From Undaria pinnatifida (lineage: Eukaryota > Sar > Phaeophyceae > Laminariales > Alariaceae), in the NCBI GenBank assembly GCA_012845835.1, contig JABAKD010000020.1, positions 1,746,936-1,810,935 of the forward strand: a stretch of DNA of 64,000 bases. Reading direction: 5' to 3'. Positions 23,587 to 33,500 of this stretch are shown here, one piece after another. The first letter of the stretch is position 1, and every line of letters starts with the position of its first letter. The notes under the pieces were generated by a model. The model saw only the letters and a list, made by a program, of their open reading frames with translations, had not been told where the DNA came from and made no database searches. The position numbers were made by a program, and so were the translations under genes.

Positions 23587-23855
23587 TGTTAAGATACGGC
23601 CTCGAAAGGCCTGTAGATATCCGAATTTGAGATCATTTGGATGGGTTTCGTATGATAAGGTTGGCGGTTTATATTCGGGGAAGTTAGGAATTAGATCGGA
23701 GGCACGCGCCTCCGATCTCAGAAGCTATCCCGGGCTCTGGTGGAAACGAATAAAGCTACATCTCTACGAAGGAACGAAAGTGAGTACTCTCCGAAGACCT
23801 GCTCAATTGGCAGACCTGCAGGGGGCACTCTGTGTCCCCCACCTTTAATTTAACA
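23587..23855 (+). repeat. Left LTR of the inner element
   Basis: It matches 25341-25609 almost base for base. It contains an internal palindrome around GATCGGAGGCACGCGCCTCCGATC. Confidence 0.92.
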
Positions 23856-24458
23856 AGTGGCGTCGTCGAGCTTGATGTGCTATTGTGGCAGCGTTCTTCC
23901 GGTTTCTCCGATTTTTTTTTCGTAGCGACGGTACGGGGGCGAGGTGGCGTCATCGCGGTGCTATACAAGACGCATTGGGCGGGACTCTCCGAACCGTCCT
24001 GGGAGCGGGAAATGGACCTTCACCTCTCCCGCTCCAACATCTTGCGTTATTGGGCCGGAACCCCGGACCAGCACCGCCAAACCAACCGCCTTTACCGCCG
24101 AATGCGGATCGGGGCGGCACAGCGTGAGCTCTCCCGCAACAACGGGGAACGTTTCCTAGCGCCGGGCTACGCCTGTGTTCCCCGCGCCGATTGGCTCCGT
24201 CGCTACCACGACACAGTACTCCCTAAGGGAGCCCACTTTTGGTACAAGGGAGACGATGGTTTATGGTGGCTAGGAAAAATCAGCGCGAGCACTACCGAGG
24301 ACAAGGTATATCTGGTCCGCTTTCTGGACGACCCGGGACCGATTAAACTCCCTCTTCCCCCGGCGCGCTACACGACTTCAACGGGAGCCGTACGAGGCTC
24401 TTGGTGCTTGCAAGTTCACATCGCCAGTGCGTTTCCTCGGGGATCCAACGTAACGTAG
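23832..24458 (+). CDS. Chromodomain and tudor-like protein in an LTR element
   Basis: This open frame starts in the end of the left LTR and runs 208 codons. Residues about 30-70 look like a chromodomain (THWAGLSEPSWEREMDL, then NILRYW), with the aromatic and acidic positions expected of that fold. Then come a basic linker (NRLYRRMRIGAAQRELSRNN) and a tudor/agenet-like segment (GAHFWYKGDDGLWWLGKIS, YLVRFLDDPGPIKLPL). Chromodomains sit at the C-end of pol in Gypsy chromoviruses and steer integration to marked histones; here the rest of pol is gone. The true start is unsure. It may be a deletion remnant or a domestication-like cargo. There are no frameshifts. Confidence 0.65.
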   Translation: MSPTFNLTSGVVELDVLLWQRSSGFSDFFFVATVRGRGGVIAVLYKTHWAGLSEPSWEREMDLHLSRSNILRYWAGTPDQHRQTNRLYRRMRIGAAQRELSRNNGERFLAPGYACVPRADWLRRYHDTVLPKGAHFWYKGDDGLWWLGKISASTTEDKVYLVRFLDDPGPIKLPLPPARYTTSTGAVRGSWCLQVHIASAFPRGSNVT

Positions 24459-25036
24459 ACGAATCTCGAGGCGCGGCCGTGGCCAGTTGACTTCCAAGCC
24501 ACCACCGCTTCTCGATAGTTCTTCATTTTTTTGAGGTATGAGTCTTGCGTCTTTGTCTTTGGGTCGTTCGTAGTGTCCTGAGGGTCTTTGTCGAGTTTTG
24601 GGGCGGTTCTTTCCATTTTTTTTTCTGTCCTGCCGACCCCCCTGCTCAGTGCCGGGTCAGGGTTCGGGTAAAACGCCACTATCTGAGGCGCAGGGCTGTC
24701 GCCTTTTTGTCATTGTTCAATTTCGCCCTGCCGACGCCCTCCTCAGCCCAGAGCCGGGGGGCGACCAGTGTACGGGTCTGTGTGTCATCTTTTATGTTTT
24801 GTGTGTTGTATTTGTTCTGAATTTTTTTTGTCTAAACACTTCCTCCCCTAGCGGGGCTGTAGGTGTTGACACCTTCCATCCCGGGTATTCGTCGTTTCCT
24901 CGTCTAACCCCCCGCCTTGCCGATGGCCCGCGGGAGGTTTTTCGCATGACTTCTCCCTTGTGTTAGCGCCTGTGTTCCCCTCCATATCGACGAGGGCTCG
25001 CCTCGCCATAGTACCTTTTCTGTGATTGGTTTACCG

Positions 25037-25134
25037 TAGAGCCTTTCCTGCCCCCCCCGCCACACCCGCGGCATGCGGCAGGTTCTAGAGCCTTTTCTGC
25101 CCCCCCCGCCACACCGGCGGCATGCGGCAGGCTT
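25037..25134. repeat. 49-bp direct tandem pair
   Basis: TAGAGCCTTTCCTGCC and TAGAGCCTTTTCTGCC start two successive 49-bp units at 25037 and 25086. Each has a C8 run and GGCGGCATGCGGCAGG-type text. They lie inside the inner LTR element. Confidence 0.85.
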
Positions 25135-25340
25135 TTGATGGGTGACTACTGCCTTGCTGTAGGGTCTGCTTTTCTTTCTACTGCTTTTCTTCGCGTGTTC
25201 CTGGCTCCATAGCCAGACGGTTAGAGGTGTGGGAGTGGGGTTTGAGGAGCCGCATCTTCGACTCATGGTCTAGTTCGTAGAACCGGAGTTTCCCCGAATC
25301 TCCCATATTTCTGCATATGCGACTCATCAGGGTGGGCTAG

Positions 25341-25609
25341 TGTTAAGATACGGCCTCGAAAGGCCTGTAGGTATCCGAATTTGAGATCATTTGGATGGGT
25401 TTCGTATGATAAGGTTGGCGGTTTATATTCGGGGAAGTTAGGAATTAGATCGGAGGCACGCGCCTCCGATCTCAGAAGCTATCCCGGGCTCTGGTGGAAA
25501 CGAATAAAGCTACATCTCTACGAAGGAACGAAAGTGAGTACTCTCCGAAGACCTGCTCAATTGGCAGACCTGCAGGGGGCACTCTGTGTCCCCCACCTTT
25601 AATTTAACA
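25341..25609 (+). repeat. Right LTR of the inner element
   Basis: It matches 23587-23855. GTAC follows directly, repeating the four bases before the left LTR. Confidence 0.92.
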
Positions 25610-25889
25610 GTACCTAGTAGTACCTGGCTGGTGTTCTTGGTGGTAAACTGCTGTGAGCTCTCGCTTAGGAGCTCACTCTTCTTGGAGGTCTTACGCATGA
25701 GTTCTCTTCTCGACTTGCCTCTACGCTGTGGTTGGGAGACGTAATACAATGACTTGAAACCCACCCCGCTTGGAGCTAACGAACGACCGTGTCCAGCTAC
25801 ATAGGGCTAAGTCTAACTCCACACACATAAACGGGAAACGAAAGGAAAGGAAACGACTTAAAGTTGAGGGTGTCGCAAAATCCAGGTAT

Positions 25890-27290
25890 TCCACGTGGGA
25901 GTACAACAGGTGAACTGTAGCTTAGGTAGCTCAACGTGCAAGGCATCATTTGGCGTGGGGTCCAATGGGGAGCGAAACGATCTGAACGTCGACATGTCCA
26001 CAAAACCCTGGTGTTCGAGTGTCGGGGTATCTCAGGTAACCCAACAAAAAGGGAACCACCTGCTGCGGGGTCTAAATTGGAAACGAAACCGCCTGAAACA
26101 AGGGGTGTTCGCAAAATCGGGGTGTTCGGGGGGTGGTGAGGGGTTGGGTAGCTCAACGCACAGGTCACTGGTACCATCTGACGTGGGGTTCAAATGGGCA
26201 ATGGAATGATGAAATGACTCTAAATTGGGATTGTGCGCGAAGTCCAGGTGTTCGGGGGGAGGGGAGGGGGCATTCGTCGTATCGTGCATGGCCGTAGTCC
26301 TTAAGATCATAGACCCTCGCGTTCTTACCACACCGGGACAGAGCAAGTCGGATCTTCACTGACCAGAGACATGCAACTTTTCGTTCACCAAACGCGAAGC
26401 GACGTGAGGTGTTCGTCGAGTCGCATGAAGGGTGAACTGATCCTACTGTGAACCGTTTTGTGAATTGAACTTCTGCACCTTATGCGAGGTTCTTGCATAT
26501 GTAGATCGCGTTCTTACCACACCGGGACAGAGCAAGTCGGATCTTCACTGACCAGAGACATGCAAATTTTCGTTCACCAAACGCGAAGCGACGTGAGGTG
26601 TTCGTCGAGTCGCATGAAGGGTGAACTGATCCTACTTAGAACCGTTTTGTGAGTCGAACTTCTGCACCTTATGCGAGGTTCTTGCATATGTAGACTATAT
26701 GGCAGCGCCGAGCATGATTTCATCCATTTTCCGGTCGTGGCTAATTCCAGACAGAGCACCAGGGCACCAAGCAACTGCCTGCGTGGTTTCTAACCAGTTA
26801 CACACTACGTGAATACCATGGTTCCCCTTGTGCGGAGATAAATTCTCCACCCTGCCCAATATGACCCAACTCGACCCCTCATGTCGTTCACCGCCACAAC
26901 AAAATCAGTGAAAACTAAAATGCCTTGCCCTGGTTGTCTAGCTCGCGTAACGAGCGTTGTGTTTCACCGCGTCGTTGCCAACCGACGCCAACCCCAGCAG
27001 CGCAGCAGCAATAGCAGCCGCGCGCGGGGGGTGGCGGGGTCAAGAGTCTCAACGCGAAGAGCACCATTCGGCGTGGGGTCCATACGAGAAACGATACGAA
27101 TCTGAATTAGAGGTGTCCACAAAATCCGGGTGGATGAGTGTGGGGGTATCTTCTGGCAGTGGGCCAATGCACAGGGCACAATCTGGCGTGGGGTTCAAAT
27201 GGGAAACGAAACGACTTATAATAATAAACGAGGGGTGTTGTAAAATTCCCGGGTGGGGGATATCACTTAAACTCAAGGCATAGGGAATCC
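25890..27290. repeat. Degenerate minisatellite, units about 100-125 bp, in two blocks
   Basis: At about 25890-26275 and 27045-27290, units recur with GGCGTGGGGT[CT]CAAATGGG followed by AACGAAACGA, then a purine-rich part, then TCCACAAAATCCGGGTG or TTCGCAAAATC. At least five units are visible, all on the plus strand. The short ORFs over it repeat a G-V-x-W/F-x-W pattern but carry stops, so I treat it as non-coding. Confidence 0.7.
26317..26694. repeat. 189-bp tandem duplication
   Basis: Two adjacent copies begin near 26317 and 26506 (GTTCTTACCACACCGGGACAGAG at 26321 and 26510) and end at GTTCTTGCATATGTAGA. They differ at only a few sites (ATGCAACTTT against ATGCAAATTT; CTACTGTGAACC against CTACTTAGAACC). 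A diverged relative is at 16618-16770. Confidence 0.92.
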
Positions 27291-27689
27291 AAGAAGCCGA
27301 GAGTTGGATAAGAGGGCGAGTGGTATTTTTGTCATGTGTCCCTCTAGCTGTCGATGTCCGTCGCGGTATGCGCCTCGATCGTTTGGGATTTTAAGAGGAG
27401 AAAAAAGCATGAGTCCAGTTGTGAGATTGGTTCGACATCTAAAACAGACAGAAACAGAAGGGAAAACCAACAAAATGACACGTACTAGTTAGAGGTATCA
27501 GACTTACGTTTTTTTAGTTGAAAACTTGAAGCCTAGAAATGCGCATAATAACGCAACAAATATCCCATTTTACAAGTGCAAGGACAACCCAACGACCAAG
27601 CCTACGGTATTGTAGTGTCATTGTATTAATAGTATGTTGTGATATACCCCTTTTTTCACTGCCGCCGTGTTTTCACGATCATACCATCA

Positions 27690-27895
27690 TATCATACTAC
27701 TATCATAACCATACTATCACATCATACTATCATACTACACTATCATATCAAACTATAATATCAAACTAGCATATCATACTATTATATCATACTATCATAT
27801 CATACTATTAATATCATATCGTACTATCACACTATCATACTATCATATCATACTATTATTAATAATAGCATATCATACTATCATATCATACTCGC
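27690..27895. repeat. AT-rich simple repeat (ATCATACTATCAT)n
   Basis: About 200 bp is made of ATCATACT, ATCATATC and ATACTATTA variants. No other signal is seen. Confidence 0.9.
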
Positions 27896-30540
27896 ACGAG
27901 TGACTCTGTACCTCTCACAGGGACAAAAATACTTTAGACTAGGCGTTTTACTTTGGCGCAGCACGTAGCTTACTATTTCATTGTGCGCGGGTTCATCTCG
28001 TGAAATTAAAACAGCACGAGGCCGCAAAACGAACATGGAGGTCACTCTCACGCGCGTGACCCCAAGACACGGCGAAACAAGCCCCAAAAAACAGCATAAA
28101 CCCCTCCTCCTGCCGTACGCAACCAACCTTGGTCCAATTTCACTAATTCCACGTGTTTGTCTCAAAGGGTTGACCCCTTCTGGAACCAAGAAAAGGACGA
28201 CGAGTGTTGAGTACGGTCTTATCAAGCACCTATTTAAGACGCGTGCTACAATCTATTAGCGAGAGTAAGCACTTTTTGGCTAAACTATTTTCTTCATGGT
28301 GGGTCGGTCTTCTTAGCGCGCGCAGAATCGTCCAAATTTGGTCATTTTTCGTGCAAATTAGGCATCCCACGGTAGGGTTTGCAGTTGTTGGAGTAACTAA
28401 TAATGTACCTGTCCGATTGAGCTCCACAAGTAAGTGAGGAACTACCGGTTAGTCATTGATCAAGTCGTTTCACGAGTACATATTGTTTTAGGACTATGGC
28501 ATAGAAGCTTGGTCGGTTTGTGCGAACTAATAATGCCTTCGAAATAATCTTTTTGGTGATATATTGAGCTCCTCATGTGAGGACCTCAGGCACCGATGCT
28601 GCACCTCGCTACCGTGGAATGGCTCAGACATTTTTCTTCGTTGTATACCCAGGCCATGGAATTGTTCCTTGGGTAGAAGCACTTCAATTTGTTCCCCAAA
28701 ATCAGTTTGGGGTTAAGAAAGGTATAGACCTCATCAAGTGAGGAGTTGTATTAGAAAAAAAACAGTGAGGTCACCTCTGCCGAAGCAAGCGACTTTTTAA
28801 ACAGCAACAATAACAACAGCAGTGCGTGTGGAACAGCAGGGTTGACCACAGCATCACAATGCTTGGCGCGTGTCGCACGGCTCTCCTTGTATTGGGGTGC
28901 GGAACACACACCCCTACCCAAGCGGTCCCGGCTACTCCGTGTGGCCGAATTGGTGTAATCGTCATATTTCTTCGATATGTTTCACGTTTTCCTTTCAAGC
29001 CTCGAAAAGCTTTCAGAAATACACCCACGTTTGTGGGGAAAACTCACGTGGGGTTCGCTAGAGTACGGTCATTTTGGCAGTTCTGCGGGGATTTTACCGC
29101 GTCGTGCAGGGCAAGACGTCGACGCCTTTCGGTGCGTGTCGACACGTGCTTAGAGGCGGAGCAACCAGGAACACTAGAGTAGAGCTGCAGGCGCTCTGAG
29201 CACTGCTTCCATACAGCTTCCTGCTCGCTCAGCATTGCAGCTTGAGGTGTGGTCACCGTCATTGCCCGACATCTCAACCCACCAGGTCAATGCCAAGCAC
29301 CTGTAACCATGTCTTTATCCCCACAACATGCAGAACGGTGTATAAAACTACTGTACACAGTGTAGTACAAGGGTGTGTTTAGTATTTAGAAGGGCATACA
29401 CCAGGGATACCTCGGTAAATATTCTCTAGTGCCACCAAAACTCGACCATGAGGTTAGATATCCGTATGCCCAAGCGAATACGTACACTACTTCGCAGGAT
29501 TGAAATAGTGCCAGTGTAGGGTTTACAACGCGCACATGTTACGTGTATCAAATAAACCCTTTGTATGCCTTACCAGTTGTTTGACGCGATCACAATATGC
29601 TCGTATTAATAAAGCCCAAATGAAACGCACCGCGACATTACCAAATATCCTACCAGGTACAAAACAAATCTTATCTTCAGTAGGACGTACCCTATCACAC
29701 GTTCTGCCCCTCTGCCCCCCGCGTGCCATGGAGCACCACGCACCTTAACGGGATCAATTCGTTGCCATGGCGTTTGCCTTATTACTGGCAGACCCGACCG
29801 ACCCGGCAATAGCATAGTGTGCGCGGCTACCTGGTGCCCGGGCACGTGACAATAGACAAAGCGCACATCGTAAACACATTTAACTACACGAGTACTCCTA
29901 TATGAGCTCTTAGAGCAGGAGCAATACTGGTTCTACTGGTCTATTAATCATTGAATACTAATAGACTCCCCATTTTCAAAATAATAAACTCCCCCCGTAA
30001 TAATATCATGTGGACCCAATCATCTCCCGGGATGAGTTGCTTGTTGTGATCACATATAAAAAATATAAATGCTGCGGCTGCTGCTGCTGTGCCGTTGTGC
30101 TCTGCGCAAACTCGCCGACATCCTCATGTCCCAAGCCTACGCAGTGCAAAAAAACAACGGGAAGCGCGACTGCCTGGCATACCATTACCGTAGTCGTTCG
30201 CTGAGCCCATCCTAGCGCAAGTCCTTGTCTACGGAAGGCAGCGTTTATTTGCGACAATTTTGCAAAGGTCCACATCTCCTGCTGGGCGACGAGGACATAC
30301 CGCTTTGCTGTGCGTAATTGTGCTCGCGAACTCCTGAACGACTGGCCCCACACCTCAGGGACATGGTCAAAACATGGTCAACAACGACTACCGCTCACGT
30401 GTGCGTCCGCGTGCCTCGTATCCGGCGCGCTCCTTCGGCGACCCCTTTAGTCCACCTCCACACAAGTCTAAACCAGTCGTACTTGTAAAAAAAGTACAGC
30501 TATCCTACGGCGCTGTACTCTACCCACACCAACACGACCA
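27896..30540. other. Region 3' of the PPR gene, no supported gene
   Basis: A minus-strand open stretch at 29277-29044 (PQAAMLSEQEAVWKQCSERL) is the only piece that looks mildly protein-like. It has no matching splice context to the PPR gene. The rest shows no exon, RNA gene or clear element. Confidence 0.45.
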
Positions 30541-33500
30541 TCACTGCTCCTGTGGCAATGATGTCTCCTCGTCCTCGCCCTCGTCCCCCTCCTCATCCAC
30601 CTCGCCCTCCTTCTCTTCCCCCACCCCCTCCCCTTGCAATCTTGCATGCTCGCCTTCTCCCCCCCGTTGCGAAACGCTTCGCTTCACGAGCCGGGAGGGG
30701 TCGACGCAATTCTGGAGCATGCGCTTCTCCTGCTCTGCCTCGGGCTGCAGCCCCACCCTGCCCATCATGTCCACCATAATAATGGACGATTCGTAATCGC
30801 CGGCGGCAATGCACACCTGTTGCACAATCGGACACACGAGGGTTTCACGCAGGACCAAAACATGTTACATTCCGCTTGCTGTTTTTCGTTTGCATGACAC
30901 GTCACTCGTTGGATCGAGCTAAGGCGGCCATAACACGGCGAGGCGAGGGTTTCACCCACGCGTCAAACCGTGTACCAGCTATGTGCACCAACGCCAATAG
31001 GTGGCATCATCATGATGCCACGGACGTTCGTTCATTGGTTTCACCCAACACCAGGACAGCCTTCCGACTTTTTCTCGCGCGTGTGAAAAATACTAATAGT
31101 AGCATTCAGCATTCGCGCCGGCGAAAAGTGTTGCATCTACATCGCACACGGCTAAAAACATTAAACACCGGACCACGCAAGCGATGATTACGCTTGGAGG
31201 GTAAGGGTTGGAATCGCTGCGTCATCGAAAAACAAACGGAGGGAGAGCAAACCTAAACCTTCATCGCCGCGACGATTCCACACCATCCGACAACAAACGG
31301 TCTCCCGCGTTATCCCACGCGTTGTCGAGCGCTTTTGCCTACAAACTTCACGAATCGATCGTCCGATCCACTCAACCCCACCAACCCAAGCCGAAGCTGC
31401 GAGTACCTTCTCACAACAAAAACAAACGTCAGACAAGGCACCAAACCTTGGCCCCGCATTATATGCCACAACCAAATACCTGGTGTGCTACTAATAGAAG
31501 ACCACTCATTTTCGGCGCGTCAGGGCCTCTTTTGGGCGGAGTGCGGGCGCGGTCAGTTAAGGAGGCAACTGAAGTCAGTCTTGTGGCACATGTCGTAGTT
31601 TCAGTGTAAGAGGCGGTCGGTCAAGAGGTCAAACCGCGGTCTCCTAGCATACATGGCCACAAAACAAAGACGGCAATGGATTGAGGCGCATCCCACCTCT
31701 AGAGCCCTGGCGTACATCTTAGAGGCGACCTTTAAATCAAGCTCTTCATTGAGGCGGAGCACTTCCAGGGCGATGTGGGACTGGTCGGTGCACGCGCGGA
31801 GAGCATCCTGGAGATGTCCCTGCTCAATCTTCACCTGCGCATCGTGGTATGTGCACCGGAATACGATTTCATGCGAGAGGAAAACAAAAGAAATGTTCAA
31901 AACGCAGACATGCCTCCGCTGGTATTGCGAAGACGGCATTAAAACTGTCTACTATTTGCTGTTTCCCATTGGCGAACACACCCCAACGAATCGAATGGCC
32001 GATGAATTAAAAAACACACTGAAAAGGGCGGGAGCTGGAGAAAAGTTGCGAAGACATCAGGTGGGATGAAAAAAAGCAACAACACAGTATTTTTTAAACG
32101 TGGCCGGCTTTTCACACCCCGTCACCGCTACAATAGCACAAACATAATACAACGCGTCATTTGTCATTTGCACCGCGTGTGTACCGTGGGCATTCTCTTG
32201 TTCTCTCGACGTTGAACAGGAAACACCGAACCAATGTCGACGAAAGACCTTCGGAAAATTCGACACGACTAAAAAAAGCCCCACAAAGGGAGCGAATCAA
32301 CTGCATTATCATACGAGTACTGCGTGAAACAGCATCAAAACGAGGAAATACCCCTAAAATCGCCATACGACCCCAATACTACTCGCACACGATTAGTAGG
32401 AGCCGAATCGAAAACAAACAACCCACCTAAAGAATAAGCCCAATAGCACACCACATGAAACAGTAACGAAAAGCGGCACTTACCTCAAAATCTCGCATTT
32501 CGTCCAGAACCCACGCCGCCCTCTCGGCGTCTTTCGCCTCGGCGAACGCTTCGAGGAGAGCCTTGAACGTTACCTGCCATGGTCCGCAATGAATACAATC
32601 ACACGCACAGCACGGTCTCCTTACGATGTTGCCTTTCAACATGCATGGAGATACGAACGACAACCACAGCATGGCCTCCTTAGCATGGCCTGCTTATGGT
32701 GATGATCTCACCGTACCATAGCTTTCGAACGTTGCAGGACGCGTTTTTTATAACTGACAAAAGTATCTTCAGTATATCCAAGTGAATTTTCCCCAAGGAC
32801 GTCAACGCAGTCATGTTCTTACAACAGCCGAGGTAGGCCCTTGCCTTCCCGCATGTCAAACAGCGGCAAGAGCCACCACCACCATTTTGTTTTTCTAGAC
32901 AGGAGCTCTCGAACCTTTTCAAAAACAAGCCTTCATATAGACGCTGAAACCGGTTCAAAACACAACGGTCGCAAGGATATGCTTTCACTCTCTAGAAAAT
33001 CGGTTGTGTGGCCGAGAAGGCGGAAAACAGAAAACGGAAAAAAGGGGTGTTGATGCTGCTGCGGCCGCCGCTCCTACGTCGAGTGAGCAACACACCGCGT
33101 AACCATCTAAGATAGCTGCTGTTGCTGCTGCCACCGCTCCTCTATTGAAAAAAAGTGAAACACCGCGAAATCGTCGGATATTCTTGACACAGGGTGGGAG
33201 GTGGCAAAATCCCACCGCACCGTGTCGACAAACTGAGTGCCGCAAAATAGTTTCTACCTTGGAAGGAGCGATACAGAGTCTGAGCGATTCACTGTAGACG
33301 AAAACGGCCTCCTCCTTCTTGCCGCACCGCGCGCACGTGCGAATAACCGTGGCGTATCCCTCCGCGTTAGCAGGCATGCCAGCCGCCTCCATCTCGTCCA
33401 GCAGGGCTATCGACAATGTGTGATCTCTAAGGTGCATGCACGCATGCAGAGCGCCTGCGTAGGAGTACTGTGCAGGCAGGGAGCAAAGCCGCAAGCAGGG

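Larger units (their letters stand above)
23587..25609 (+). mobile_element. Non-autonomous LTR element with a chromo/tudor-like ORF
   Basis: Two nearly identical 269-bp LTRs, 23587-23855 and 25341-25609, run TGTTAAGATACGG...CTTTAATTTAACA. GTAC flanks the element on both sides (a 4-bp target duplication), and the uninterrupted target is visible at about 21825-21845. A TGGCGTCGTCGAGC primer-site-like stretch begins 2 bp after the left LTR. The 1.5-kb interior codes only for the chromo/tudor-like ORF, with no gag, reverse transcriptase or integrase. The near identity of the LTRs points to a young insertion. Confidence 0.88.
21772..25783. mobile_element. Outer LTR-like element without coding sequence, split by an inner LTR element
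   Basis: A 227-bp block at 21772-21998 (TTTCGTGCCGCTTCGGGCTATT, ACCTAGTAGTACCTGGCTGG, TGACTTGAAACC, CTTGGAGCTAACGAA) recurs directly at 23531-23586 plus 25610-25783, where it is split by the inner element. The 1.5 kb between the blocks has no supported ORF and is AT-rich, as in non-autonomous LTR elements. The ends do not follow a clean TG...CA rule, so 'LTR' is an inference from the direct-repeat layout. Confidence 0.6.

Noticed and set aside
30006-30353. Extra 3' exon of the PPR gene (EMWTFAKLSQINAAFRRQGL)
   Set aside because: The exon 30816-30541 already ends in a stop with a plausible acidic tail, and no donor in it leads naturally to this piece.
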